DNA of 64,000 bases from Acidobacteriota bacterium. Its GTDB lineage: Bacteria > Acidobacteriota > Terriglobia > Bryobacterales > Bryobacteraceae. The stretch is taken from the NCBI GenBank assembly GCA_023436715.1, contig JAEZIJ010000059.1, positions 13,591 through 77,590 of the forward strand. The letters run 5' to 3'. Under the pieces are notes generated by a model. The model saw only the letters and a program-made list of their open reading frames with translations. It was not told the DNA's origin and made no database searches. Numbering within the stretch: position 1 is the first letter of the stretch; each line of letters opens with the position of its first letter. Both the position numbers and the translations under genes were made by a program. This document shows positions 1 to 8,327 of this stretch, piece after piece.

Positions 1-190
1 AGAGGCTGTCGAGTTCTATCTCAGCGTCTTCGAAAACTCGCGCCATCTCGATGAGTTCCGGACCGTCGAAAGGGCAGCTTCAGGTTCACGGAAGCGATTT
101 CGCTCACTGTGCGATGCGACTCGCAGCTGGAGGTCGATTTCTATTGGACGAAGCTCTCCGCCGGGCACGGCACGTCCGGACGGCGGCGGC
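1..190 (+). pseudogene. Decayed VOC/PhnB-like (glyoxalase superfamily) gene remnant
   Basis: Two fragments of a PhnB-type VOC protein (the family often labelled 3-demethylubiquinone-9 methyltransferase) lie in different frames. Frame 2 from base 2 reads EAVEFYLSVFENSR followed by HLDEFR, which resembles the start of this family's first beta-alpha unit. Frame 1 from about base 79 reads FRFTEAISLTVRCDSQ and continues with EVDFYWTKLSAGHG, the usual second half. The segment that normally joins them is missing, so an internal deletion with a frameshift is the simplest explanation. The 5' end lies outside the window and no intact C-terminus follows. The fragment assignment is from memory of family signatures. 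Confidence 0.65.
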
Positions 191-209
191 CATTGACTTT
201 CACTCTTGG

Positions 210-238
210 TCGGTATATATATCAATCGGTATATATAT
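210..238 (+). promoter_or_regulatory. AT-rich direct repeat overlapping the padR start; candidate PadR operator and promoter
   Basis: The 13-base unit TCGGTATATATAT occurs at 210-222 and again at 226-238. The second copy runs into the padR ATG at 237. TATATATA tracts separated by a short spacer stand out in this GC-rich DNA. PadR repressors usually bind AT-rich dyads near their own promoters, so autoregulation is likely. No ribosome-binding sequence precedes the ATG, so the transcript may be leaderless or nearly so. Confidence 0.5.
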
Positions 239-605
239 GCCCAAGCCCCGTTCCCCCGAAAGTTTCCTTCCCCTCAAGCCGCACTGGTTTCATGTGCTGC
301 TGTCGCTCGCCGATCAGGAGCAGCACGGGTACGGCATCATGCAGGAGGTCCTGGAGCGCACAAGCGGCAAGGTGCGCCTTTGGCCCGCAACGCTCTATGG
401 CACGATTAAGCGGCTGATCGAAGAAGAGTTGATCGAAGAGTCCCCCGACCGGCCCGCTGCGGAGATCGACGACGCGCGGCGACGCTACTACAGGCTTACC
501 AGGCTTGGCCGCCGGGTGCTTGCGGCCGAAAGCGGGCGATTAGAGGACCTGGTCCGTGTCATTCGCGCGAAAGGGGGTCTGGCGAAGCGGGAGGTGGAGC
601 CGTGA
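237..605 (+). CDS. PadR family transcriptional regulator
   Basis: A 122-residue winged-helix regulator. The HGYGIMQEV segment and the following LWPATLYGTIKRL recognition-helix region are standard PadR features, and ARRRYYRLT is the wing strand. PadR proteins are usually ligand- or stress-responsive repressors that bind as dimers. The start at 237 is chosen because homology begins at MPKPRSPE; a longer in-frame reading back to 51 covers unrelated sequence. The gene overlaps the next permease gene by four bases (GTGA), so the two are translationally coupled. In Acidobacteriota, PadR genes commonly precede long orphan MacB-like permeases and are thought to control them. Autoregulation through the AT-rich repeat over the start is likely. 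Confidence 0.9.
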   Translation: MPKPRSPESFLPLKPHWFHVLLSLADQEQHGYGIMQEVLERTSGKVRLWPATLYGTIKRLIEEELIEESPDRPAAEIDDARRRYYRLTRLGRRVLAAESGRLEDLVRVIRAKGGLAKREVEP

Positions 606-3328
606 GTCGCCCGGTAACCATCACGCTGCGCCTTTACCGGGCGCTGGCCGCCGCCTTTCCGCACGAATTCAAGAACGTCTACGGAGACGAACTGCTCCAG
701 GTGGCGGAAGACTCCGTCGAGCCCATCTGGCGGCGCTACGGCATCGCCGGGCTTTTCCGGCTGCTGCTGGACATCGCCATTCGCGTGCCCGCAGAGTACA
801 TGACGGAGTTCCGGCGCGACGTCCGCCACGGCCTGCGAATGCTGGCCGGCTCGCCGGGTTTCACCGCTGTGGCGCTCGCGTCCCTCACACTGGGCATTGG
901 TGTCTCCTCCTGCACGTACAGCGAAGTGAACGGGCTTCTGGCTGATCTGCCAGGGGTGCGGAAGCCAGGTGAGTTGGTCGCGTTGAAGGTGCCGGTGTCC
1001 TATCCCGCCTACAAGCGGTACCGCGAAATGCGCGATCTGTTCTCGGAGAGCTTCGCCTACATCGCGGCGGTTCCCTTCGGCGTTTCGCTGGGCGGATCGA
1101 CGGAGCGGACCTGGGGGCACCTGGTCACGCCTTCTTACTTCTCCACGCTCGGTGTGCGGCCGCGGATGGGAAGGTTCTTCGATCGGAACGACGAAAAGCC
1201 GGGCCAAGCGCCGCCCGTGGTGGTCAGCAACCGCTTCTGGAATGAGCGTCTCGGCTCGGACCCTTCTGTTGTAGGCAGGACAATCCGCATCAACGCGCAC
1301 CCGTGTACCATAGTCGGCGTCGGTCCAGAGAAGTTCCTGGGCGCATCGCCAGCGCTGTTTGTAGCGGATCTTTGGCTGCCGGTCACAGCGGGCGCGCACG
1401 TTGCGCCGGAGATTGAAGGAGACGCTCTGGAGCGGCGCGATCTCACGATGTTTCAGATGGTGGGGCGCTTGCGACCGGGAATCTCCGAGCCCTCGGCAGA
1501 GGCCGCACTGACCGCAGCCGCGCGCCAATTAGCGCAGTTCTACGGCGATTTGAACCGGCATGAGAAGCCGCAGCCGGTGCAACTCGTAGCCGGCGGAAAA
1601 GTACTTCCGCTGCGCAAGCAGGAGATCCCGTTTTTCAAGCAGTTCCTGACGGTGATGGGCAGCCTGCTGCTGTTGATCGCCTGCGCCAATATGGCCACGA
1701 TGATGCTGGCGCGCGCGGCTGACCGGCGGAAGGAAATCGCGATGCGGCTGGCGCTCGGCGCCAGCCGGGGCCGCCTCATGCGCCAGTTGCTGACTGAAAG
1801 CGTGCTGCTGGCCGCCGGCGCGGCTCCGCTGGCTTTCCTGTTCTCGGTCTGGATCATGGGCATGTTTTCGCAATTGCGAATGCCGTTCCCGATCCCGATC
1901 GCCATCGACCTGACCGCCGACTGGCGGGTGCTGGTCTTTACGTTCGCCGTGACGGGGCTGACGGGCGTGCTCTTCGGACTCCTCCCGGCTTTGCAGGCCA
2001 CGCGCACCGATCTGGTTGCCGCGCTGAAGGAAGGCGGCGCGATGCGCCTTCGGAAATTCCGCGCACTCAGCTTACGCAATGCGCTGATGCTGGGCCAGAT
2101 TGCGGCCTCGCTCACTCTGCTGCTGATGACCGGATATCTGGGACTCGGCATTCAGAGCACATTGGGCGTCCAGGAGGGCTTCGATCCCAGGAATCTCTAC
2201 CTGATCTCTCTGGACCCTGTGCGCGACGGATATTCCGCAGCACGCGCGGCGGATTTCTTATCGAAGCTGCTGGAGCGCGTCAAGAGATTGCCGGCGGTGA
2301 CCGCGGCGTGCCTCACGGACACGCTGCCGGCGGCAATGGACGGCAATCCGGGCGTTGTGTTTTCCACTGCCCCCGGCAGGCCTGACGGCCTGCGCAAAGA
2401 GTACTGGGCACGCAAGCATACAGTGGGCCGAGACTACTTCGAGACGGCCGGAATTCGGATACTCTCCGGGCGCGGCTTCCGCAGGGAGGACGAGGCGGAG
2501 AGCGCCGCCGCGGTGATCGTGAGCCAGGAAGCAGTTCGGCGGTACTGGAGCGGGGAAAACCCCGTCGGGCGCCGCATCGAGATCAGGAACGCCGGGGCGT
2601 CTGGCAGTTTCGGATTGTGGCCCGGAAGCTTCGACAATCGCGCGAGCATGCTGGACAGCGCAAGGCGCACACTCGAGGTGGTCGGGGTGGCACGGGACGT
2701 ATCGGAGGACATCATTGCTAGTAAGAAGCACCCCGCTGTGTACCTTCCGCTGAGCTTGGCCGATTACGTCCGACCCTCTTTGCGAGGAGTCACGCTCATG
2801 GTGCGCGCGGCGCCGGGTGTGGATGTGATCCGGGAGGTGAGGCAGGAGATTTCAGCCCTGGATTCCAATGTCACATCGTTCAACGCGCGCAGCATGACCG
2901 AACACATTGCCCAGTTCATGTCCGTCCTCAAGTCCGCTACCTGGACTTACGCTTTCATGGGACTCTCCGGCCTGGTGCTTGCCTCGGTGGGCCTGGCAGG
3001 AGTCACCGCGCATTCTGTGGCGAAGCGCGGGCACGAGATCGGCATTCGAATGGCGCTCGGCGCGCAGAAACGCCACGTTCTTGGCCTGGTGATGAAGGAG
3101 GGGGCAATCCTGGTGACTGTAGGCACGGTGGCCGGGCTCGCGCTGGCGCTGGCTGGCATCCGCGCCATGTCCGGAATGTTTTTCGCCGTGGCCAGCGTGA
3201 AAGGGTACGACCCGGTCCTGCTGGTGGGTGCTCCGTTGCTGCTCGCCGGACTCGCCCTCATTGCCTGTTATGTCCCGGCACGCCGGTCGATGCGCATCGA
3301 TCCGGTGGTGACTCTGAGGATGGAGTAG
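602..3328 (+). CDS. ABC transporter permease, MacB/FtsX-type, acidobacterial orphan (ADOP-like) family
   Basis: A 908-residue inner-membrane protein with GTG start overlapping the padR stop. About 80 cytoplasmic residues (LRLYRALAAAFPHEF) precede the first membrane helix near residues 85-107. A MacB-like periplasmic domain follows. A first FtsX bundle lies near residues 350-475, where EIAMRLALGASRGRL is the coupling-type motif. A second periplasmic domain and a second FtsX bundle at the C-terminus (EIGIRMALGAQKRHV) complete it. This duplicated permease without its own ATPase is the hallmark of the acidobacterial duplicated orphan permeases. No ATP-binding subunit lies nearby. Substrate is unknown; macrolide, peptide or lipoprotein export are the family's general themes. 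Confidence 0.88.
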   Translation: MSRPVTITLRLYRALAAAFPHEFKNVYGDELLQVAEDSVEPIWRRYGIAGLFRLLLDIAIRVPAEYMTEFRRDVRHGLRMLAGSPGFTAVALASLTLGIGVSSCTYSEVNGLLADLPGVRKPGELVALKVPVSYPAYKRYREMRDLFSESFAYIAAVPFGVSLGGSTERTWGHLVTPSYFSTLGVRPRMGRFFDRNDEKPGQAPPVVVSNRFWNERLGSDPSVVGRTIRINAHPCTIVGVGPEKFLGASPALFVADLWLPVTAGAHVAPEIEGDALERRDLTMFQMVGRLRPGISEPSAEAALTAAARQLAQFYGDLNRHEKPQPVQLVAGGKVLPLRKQEIPFFKQFLTVMGSLLLLIACANMATMMLARAADRRKEIAMRLALGASRGRLMRQLLTESVLLAAGAAPLAFLFSVWIMGMFSQLRMPFPIPIAIDLTADWRVLVFTFAVTGLTGVLFGLLPALQATRTDLVAALKEGGAMRLRKFRALSLRNALMLGQIAASLTLLLMTGYLGLGIQSTLGVQEGFDPRNLYLISLDPVRDGYSAARAADFLSKLLERVKRLPAVTAACLTDTLPAAMDGNPGVVFSTAPGRPDGLRKEYWARKHTVGRDYFETAGIRILSGRGFRREDEAESAAAVIVSQEAVRRYWSGENPVGRRIEIRNAGASGSFGLWPGSFDNRASMLDSARRTLEVVGVARDVSEDIIASKKHPAVYLPLSLADYVRPSLRGVTLMVRAAPGVDVIREVRQEISALDSNVTSFNARSMTEHIAQFMSVLKSATWTYAFMGLSGLVLASVGLAGVTAHSVAKRGHEIGIRMALGAQKRHVLGLVMKEGAILVTVGTVAGLALALAGIRAMSGMFFAVASVKGYDPVLLVGAPLLLAGLALIACYVPARRSMRIDPVVTLRME

Positions 3329-3447
3329 GGCGATCGAGTGGATGTAGTGGGTGGGCTTTTCGGATTCACCGTGGGTGTGTACCTCCCAATCGGCGCACAG
3401 GCCGACGGTGGGCACGCCGCCGGCCTGCGAATCGGAAAAACCAATCC

Positions 3448-4284
3448 CTATTGCTTCACGAGCTCGACGCGGCGGTTCTGGGCGCGGCCCTGATCCGTGG
3501 AGTTGTCGCCGACCGGCTTCGTGTCGCCGAAACCTTCCGCCGTCAGCCGTCCGGTGTCGATTCCCTTGGCAACCAGCGCCGCCTTCACCGCCGCCGCGCG
3601 CCCTCGCGACAGGGTCAGGTTCGCCACCTTCGCCCCGACGTTGTCCGTGTGTCCCTCAATGCGCAACTTCAGCCCGGCGTCCTTTTTCAGCACCTCCGCG
3701 ACCTGCTCCAGCACCGGGTCCGACTCGGGCTTGATGTTGCTCTTGCCGGTATCGAACAGGATGCCGTGCAGCGTCACCGTGCCCGACGCGGCGAGTTGCT
3801 CGGCCATCTCGTCCGCTGTAAACTCGACCTTCTGCTTCATCGCGGCGGTCTCTATGACCGCCATTTCGATGACCTCGCCGTCGTTGGGGATGTACAGGCT
3901 CATCCAACGTTCGCCGGCGCCGAGTGGCATCATGATCGTCGCTTCCGTATTGACGCTATTCTTATAGACGAGCCGGCCGCCTCGCGCCTTGAACTGGTTC
4001 TCGTAGTTTCGGATCACTTCAAGCTTGCTCGCCCGCCTCGCGCCCTCTTTCAGCTCGTAGCGATAGCGCCAGCTTTTGCCCTCGACGGTCTTCGTTATGT
4101 CCTCGCCAACTGTGAATTCAAAGCCATCGAAATCCGTCTCCTTACCGTCCTCCATGATGAACCCCGGAAAACGCGGAATGCTCGGGTGGTCCTTCGCAGG
4201 CTCGTCCTGCCCTCGCGCCGGCGAGAACGCAAAGAACGTAGCGACGCACGCGATTAACCAGCAATAACGATAAGAGCGCATCAT
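3448..4284 (-). CDS. OmpA-family protein with C-terminal peptidoglycan-binding domain
   Basis: A 278-residue exported protein. An N-terminal signal peptide (MMRSYRYCWLIACVATFFAF) is followed by a unique middle region of about 140 residues. The last 95 or so residues form an OmpA-like domain. Visible motifs are GILFDTGKSNIKPES, RIEGHTDNVG and NLTLSRGRAAAV, then AEGFGDTKPV and AQNRRVEL. The domain binds diaminopimelate in peptidoglycan, so the protein probably anchors something to the wall in the periplasm. The start at 4284 (adjacent second ATG at 4281) is preferred to an upstream in-frame ATG at 4323 because the signal peptide begins there. No strong ribosome-binding site is seen. Confidence 0.85.
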   Translation of the reverse strand: MMRSYRYCWLIACVATFFAFSPARGQDEPAKDHPSIPRFPGFIMEDGKETDFDGFEFTVGEDITKTVEGKSWRYRYELKEGARRASKLEVIRNYENQFKARGGRLVYKNSVNTEATIMMPLGAGERWMSLYIPNDGEVIEMAVIETAAMKQKVEFTADEMAEQLAASGTVTLHGILFDTGKSNIKPESDPVLEQVAEVLKKDAGLKLRIEGHTDNVGAKVANLTLSRGRAAAVKAALVAKGIDTGRLTAEGFGDTKPVGDNSTDQGRAQNRRVELVKQ

Positions 4285-4285
4285 G

Positions 4286-4658
4286 TCATTGTACTCTGCG
4301 ACGGCGCAGATCAGCGAAGCCATGGGGAAACAGCCGGGATTTCATTCGGGGCGGGGGAAAACACCGGTTGGGGCCTGCTTCGCCGGAATGCGATGGTGGC
4401 AAGGCGCGACGGTCGTGCAACTCTCCGAGTGCCCATAAAGCCATGTTGCGCTCGCGCAGCTCACACCGGCTGCAATCGACCAGCGAGATCAACCCGGTGA
4501 TGTTGTCGCCGCCCAAAGCGGGCGGCGGCATGGGCGCCGGTCTCGCGCGCGGCAAGCCGGATCGCCCCTTTCAATGCGAATAGCGAGATGGCAATTGCCA
4601 GAGCGCCGGCCAACGTCCAAACAGCGACGCGCTTCCATCGCGTTCCCCGGGATGGCAT
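4286..4658 (-). pseudogene. Frameshifted small HEAT-like membrane protein gene
   Basis: A strong AGGAGGTG site precedes the ATG at 4658. The first frame encodes a signal-anchor (VAVWTLAGALAIAISLFAL) and then loses sense near GAHAAARFGRRQ. Around 4505-4530 the coherent reading moves to another frame. There it continues as GGDNITGLISLVDCSRCELR and then ERNMALWALGELHDRRALP, a HEAT-repeat-like segment typical of short acidobacterial membrane proteins. A single-base indel therefore splits the gene. The end after RALP is less family-like and a second lesion is possible. This could be a real pseudogene, a programmed shift or a sequencing error. Confidence 0.55.
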
Positions 4659-4701
4659 GTCGCACCTCCTGCCCTCAAAGACAATCGGAAGACGCTTTCA
4701 A

Positions 4702-4962
4702 CTACAAGGGCTGCTGACATATGTAAGCGAGCACGGTCGCCGCCATCAGCGCCACACACAGTCCAGCAAGCCACCACCTGGGTGTTTGGATTTGCCGACA
4801 CTCGCGCGGTGGACCCGGAAATGGTGACGCGAGCGAGTCCTTGAAATTGCACAAACCTTCACGCACACCTTCCGCGAGTGCCTGAAACAAGCGCGGGACA
4901 ACAGCGAACACGATCAGGACGCCTCCGGCCACCAAGCCAACCATCAATTTGCCGAGAGTCAT
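4702..4962 (-). CDS. Small membrane protein of unknown function (two predicted helices)
   Basis: An 86-residue protein not assigned to a family. A first hydrophobic helix (LMVGLVAGGVLIVFAVVPRL) is followed by a soluble stretch with a Pro/Arg-rich loop. A second helix (WWLAGLCVALMAATVLAYIC) lies at the C-terminus. The ATG at 4962 is used; a TTG directly before it is possible. The gene sits 43 bases upstream of the frameshifted HEAT-like gene on the same strand, so the two may have formed an operon. Membrane topology and codon use look like a real gene, but there is no functional evidence. Confidence 0.5.
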   Translation of the reverse strand: MTLGKLMVGLVAGGVLIVFAVVPRLFQALAEGVREGLCNFKDSLASPFPGPPRECRQIQTPRWWLAGLCVALMAATVLAYICQQPL

Positions 4963-5018
4963 CAAACGAAGATGATAGCCCCCAGCCCTGCCCTCCAGTC
5001 AATGCCGCACGCGCTCGC

Positions 5019-5024
5019 TATAAT
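5019..5024 (+). promoter_or_regulatory. TATAAT -10 box for the pagL-like gene (short or absent leader)
   Basis: A perfect TATAAT lies at 5019-5024, eight bases before the ATG at 5033. A transcript starting 6-8 bases downstream would begin at or just before the start codon, which fits the lack of a ribosome-binding site. No convincing -35 is seen at 16-18 bases upstream. Confidence 0.45.
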
Positions 5025-5032
5025 GCAGTCAT

Positions 5033-5638
5033 ATGCGGCTCGGCCACTGTGGGGCCGTCCTGGGATTGGTTCTCCTGCTGCCCGTTGCCGGCAAGAGCGG
5101 TGTCTGTGCCGACGTGGTTCAGGGACCTCGGCACGACTTCCAGCTATTCGCGGGCTATTCGCCGGACTCGCCTTCCGTGCTGGGCTCCGCACCGGACCGC
5201 CAGTTCGTGCTCGCGGGATTCAGCTATGGCTACCGTTGCTGGACACCCGGGCCCGCCTCCGTCTACTACAACGCGGTTCTGATGCCCGCCGCGCTCCTGA
5301 GAGTCCCCCAAAACCGCGCCGGTGCGCACTGGGTCTATGGGTTCGCCGCGGCGCCCCTCGGCTTTACGGTTGAGTTTGGCAGGCGGCGCGTTCGTCCGTT
5401 TTTCGAGACCATGGGAGGAATCATCGCTTCCACCGAGCCCATCCCCATAAACGCGCCGAACGCCACCGGATTGAATTTCATGTTCGATTTCGGAGGTGGA
5501 ATCCGTTGGCTCATCGGGCCGCGGCGGGCACTGAACTTCGGCTACCGCTTCCTGCACATCTCCAATGCGGGGACCACGAGTTTCAATCCCGGAGTTGACA
5601 ACAACGTGATCTACGTTGGTTTCTCATTCCTTCGCTAG
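5033..5638 (+). CDS. PagL-like lipid A deacylase (outer membrane beta-barrel)
   Basis: A 201-residue protein with a signal peptide (LGLVLLLPVAGKSGVCA) and alternating beta-strand pattern. The C-terminal signature HISNAGTTSFNPGVDNNVIY matches the PagL active-site region. The His and the Ser two residues later are kept, and Asp in GVD takes the place of the usual acidic Glu. PagL removes the 3-O-acyl chain from lipid A in the outer membrane, modulating surface charge and immune recognition. The terminal VGFSF is a normal barrel end with an aromatic residue. It is monocistronic and convergent with ppk2. Confidence 0.75.
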   Translation: MRLGHCGAVLGLVLLLPVAGKSGVCADVVQGPRHDFQLFAGYSPDSPSVLGSAPDRQFVLAGFSYGYRCWTPGPASVYYNAVLMPAALLRVPQNRAGAHWVYGFAAAPLGFTVEFGRRRVRPFFETMGGIIASTEPIPINAPNATGLNFMFDFGGGIRWLIGPRRALNFGYRFLHISNAGTTSFNPGVDNNVIYVGFSFLR

Positions 5639-5675
5639 CTGGCGAACCGAACTCGCTGGTCCTCCGTTGGCCCTT

Positions 5676-6515
5676 CTACGCCGGCTTGTACACCTCGGGC
5701 ACGAACGTCTGGTCCGTGATCGGCGGGCGGACGTAATCGCCTTTTTCGCGCTTCGGGAGCTTGATCGGCGGCGGCGTGAGGTCCCGGTAGGGAATCATCG
5801 AGAGCAGGTGATGGATGCAGTTCAGCCGCGCGCAATTCTTGTCGTCCGCATTCACCACGTACCACGGCGACTGCTTGATGTCCGTGTAGGCGAACATCTC
5901 GTCCTTCGCCTTGGAGTACTCCACCCACAGGCGCCGGGATTCCAGATCCATCGGGCTCAGCTTCCAGCGCTTCGTCGGGTCTTTAATCCGGTCCTGGAAC
6001 CTGCGCTCCTGCTCCTGGTCGCTGACCGAGAACCAGTACTTGATAAGAATGATGCCGGACCGTATAAGCATCCGCTCGAACTCCGGGCAGGAGTGCATGA
6101 ACTCCATATACTCCGCCTCCGTGCAGAATCCCATCACGCGCTCGACTCCGGCGCGGTTGTACCAACTCCGGTCGAACAGCACCATCTCCCCGGCCGCCGG
6201 CAGGTGAGGGGCGTAGCGCTGGAAATACCACTGCGTCTTTTCCCGCTCGGTCGGCGTGCCCAGCGCCACCACGCGGCAGATGCGCGGATTCAGCGGCTCG
6301 GTGATTCGTTTGATCACGCCGCCTTTTCCGGCCGCGTCGCGGCCCTCGAACAGCACCACTACTTTCAGCCCTTCGTGCCGGATCCATTCCTGTAGCTTCA
6401 CGAGTTCGATGTGAAGGCGGGCAAGCTCCTTTACGTACGAACCCCGATCAAGTGCGATTTGAGTTGTCTCAGTGTTCTTAGAGCTCTTGTGGGGCATAGG
6501 TCGTCTGTCGGACAT
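5676..6515 (-). CDS. ppk2: Polyphosphate kinase 2 (PPK2), class I type
   Basis: A 279-residue cytoplasmic enzyme that transfers phosphate between polyphosphate and nucleoside diphosphates. The Walker A motif is FEGRDAAGKGG (around residue 56) and the Walker B motif with its lid Arg is FDRSWYNRAGVERV. RIKDPTKRWKLSPMDLESR and SPWYVVNADDK are also characteristic. Length fits a single-domain class I PPK2, which usually makes GTP or ATP from polyphosphate. An alternative ATG at 6497 (MPHKSSK) is possible; neither has a good ribosome site. It is monocistronic and divergent from the isoprenoid-synthase-like gene. Confidence 0.92.
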   Translation of the reverse strand: MSDRRPMPHKSSKNTETTQIALDRGSYVKELARLHIELVKLQEWIRHEGLKVVVLFEGRDAAGKGGVIKRITEPLNPRICRVVALGTPTEREKTQWYFQRYAPHLPAAGEMVLFDRSWYNRAGVERVMGFCTEAEYMEFMHSCPEFERMLIRSGIILIKYWFSVSDQEQERRFQDRIKDPTKRWKLSPMDLESRRLWVEYSKAKDEMFAYTDIKQSPWYVVNADDKNCARLNCIHHLLSMIPYRDLTPPPIKLPKREKGDYVRPPITDQTFVPEVYKPA

Positions 6516-6583
6516 AGCTTATCAATACTTGTGGAACTCCGGGGCGGATCGCGCGTATAGATTTATGGCAGGTGCGAGGCGAG

Positions 6584-7858
6584 ATGGTCCCTTGTTTCAC
6601 GGATGAGCTGGCGCGCTGGTGGCGCGAATGCGAAACCCGCGCCCCCGGCCTCGGGCCGGCATACCGGGAGGCGGAGCAGTCCGCGCGCGAAGCGGAAATG
6701 GACCGCTTCCTGGACGCGGTTTCCTCCCAACTGAAGCGGCTCCCGAAATCGCGGGCCGACAGGGCATCGGCCGAGGAGCGCCTCACGGCGGCGTTCCGGC
6801 GCTTCGCCGCGCACGGGCTTGGTTTCAGCGCGGCCGAAGTGGAATTGCTGGTCTCGGGCGGTTTCACGAGAACGGCCAAGGAACTGGCGCAGGCGGCGCG
6901 CAGCCTCGATCCCGGCGTCACCGGCGAAGACATCTTCCAGGCCGCGCGAAACGCCTGGACCACGAATGGTGTGCAGGCGATCCTGGGTCTGCCAGTGCAG
7001 CTCACCCCGGCGGTGTTCGCCTACAGCATGCTCTATCCGTACACCGACAACTACCTCGACGCACCGGAAGTTTCACGCCGCGCCAAGGCGTCGTTCAACG
7101 CCCGGTTCGCCTTGCGCCTGGCGGGCGGCGACGCCGCGGCGTGCGGGCCGCGCGAGGAGATTATCTGGAGGCTTGTAGGCCTGATCGAGCGCCAGTACGA
7201 CAGGGCGCGCCATCCCGAGGTGTTCGACAGCCTGCTCGCGATCCAGCGAGCCCAGGCGCGCAGCGTCCTGCTGCACCGCGTAACTGACCGCGACGCGCCC
7301 GACGTACTGGAGATCGGGTTCGAGAAGGGTGGCGCCTCCGTGCTTGCCGATGCATACCTTGCCGCGGGCGCGCTCGCCCCGGCGGAAGCGAAATTTGCCT
7401 TCGCGTGGGGCGTGCTTCTGCAACTGGGCGACGATGCGCAGGACGTTGAGCGCGACGCCGCGGACGGCATCCTCACTTTGTTCTCCCAGGCCGCACGCCG
7501 CGGCCCGCTTGATCTCGTGATGAACCGCGTCTTCCAATTCGGTGAGAAGGTTTTCAGTCTGCTAGCTCCGCTCGGGACTGCCTCCGATACGATCAAATCG
7601 CTTGTCGAGAGAAACGCGTACCGGCTGCTGATCGAAGCGGCGGGCTCCGCGGGCCATCTTTACTCGCCGTCCTACATCGCCGCCCTCGAGCGCCATTCGC
7701 CGTTCCGTTTTGCATTCCTGAGCGACCGCCGCCGGCGGCTGCTGCGGCACGGCAACGCCCTGGCGAAGCTGCTGGAGTCGTTCGCAGACGATTCGGAGGC
7801 GAGCGGGGGATGCACCGATCAGGGCCGAAACCGCTCCCTTGCGGTCGCGGCTCGGTAG
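6584..7858 (+). CDS. Class I isoprenoid-synthase-fold protein
   Basis: A 424-residue, mostly alpha-helical protein. Two Asp-rich segments resemble the Mg-diphosphate sites of class I prenyl synthases: YTDNYLDAP near residue 150 and LLQLGDDAQDVERD near residue 285. It belongs to the group usually annotated as class 1 isoprenoid biosynthesis enzyme. Substrate and product cannot be told from sequence. GAGG a few bases before the ATG at 6584 supports this start over a GTG at 6572. The last residues, NRSLAVAAR, are encoded by a dispersed repeat found twice more in this window, so the original 3' end may have been replaced. No terpene cluster surrounds it. Confidence 0.7.
   Translation: MVPCFTDELARWWRECETRAPGLGPAYREAEQSAREAEMDRFLDAVSSQLKRLPKSRADRASAEERLTAAFRRFAAHGLGFSAAEVELLVSGGFTRTAKELAQAARSLDPGVTGEDIFQAARNAWTTNGVQAILGLPVQLTPAVFAYSMLYPYTDNYLDAPEVSRRAKASFNARFALRLAGGDAAACGPREEIIWRLVGLIERQYDRARHPEVFDSLLAIQRAQARSVLLHRVTDRDAPDVLEIGFEKGGASVLADAYLAAGALAPAEAKFAFAWGVLLQLGDDAQDVERDAADGILTLFSQAARRGPLDLVMNRVFQFGEKVFSLLAPLGTASDTIKSLVERNAYRLLIEAAGSAGHLYSPSYIAALERHSPFRFAFLSDRRRRLLRHGNALAKLLESFADDSEASGGCTDQGRNRSLAVAAR
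7828..7852 (+). repeat. Dispersed repeat copy 1 (AAACCGCTCCCTTGCGGTCGCGGCT)
   Basis: This 25-base unit matches 63959-63983 with one difference and 58123-58146 with a few. The core can fold as ACCGC/GCGGT-type stems. This copy lies inside the 3' end of the isoprenoid-synthase-like gene and supplies its C-terminal residues. Confidence 0.75.
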
Positions 7859-7872
7859 CGGCATGACCCTCA

Positions 7873-8253
7873 TCACCGCCTGCCGCGGAGGCGGTCGAGT
7901 TCACGGCGATCGCGTTTCGACGGCCTGCCTTCGCGGAGCCGTTCAGCCGGCGGCATCGCTTTGCGCTCTTCCGCCAGCCTCTGCCGCAGCTCTCTGCTCT
8001 CCTGTGTTTCAAGGTAAAGCGTCTGCGCAACGGCGGCCGGCCCGCGCATATCGGAGAGCAGCAGGACCTCCAACTGAAACTCGCCCCCATCGTTCTTTAC
8101 TTTCAGCACATCCCCAATACGGACCTCGTGGGAAGCCTTCACCTTCAGTCCATTGCACTCAATCCTGCCGAGATCGCACGCGCGCGCCGCGAGTGAGCGC
8201 GACTTGAAAAACCGGGAGGCCCAGAGCCACTTATCGATTCTTAGGCGAGCCAT
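7873..8253 (-). CDS. S4-domain RNA-binding protein, Hsp15 (HslR)-like
   Basis: A 126-residue basic protein. MARLRIDKWLWASRFFKSRS followed by AARACDLGRIECNG is the S4 fold, as in Hsp15, which binds free 50S subunits carrying a nascent tRNA and helps recycle them. A short beta region (IGDVLKVK) and a highly charged C-terminal tail (LREGRPSKRDRRELDRLRG) follow. The start at 8253 is chosen because the S4 domain begins there; an upstream in-frame ATG at 8316 adds unrelated residues. It stands alone, 74 bases downstream of the secreted SecD-head-like gene on the same strand. Confidence 0.85.
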   Translation of the reverse strand: MARLRIDKWLWASRFFKSRSLAARACDLGRIECNGLKVKASHEVRIGDVLKVKNDGGEFQLEVLLLSDMRGPAAVAQTLYLETQESRELRQRLAEERKAMPPAERLREGRPSKRDRRELDRLRGRR

Positions 8254-8327
8254 AGTCTCATTTTCGCCAACCTGAAAGCGAGGGCCGCCGGCCCTCAGGA
8301 CGGCGGCTCTCGTCAACTATCGCGCTT

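Noticed and set aside
210..240. Short tandem repeat considered as the start of a CRISPR array
   Set aside because: Only two 13-base units with a 3-base gap; no spacers.
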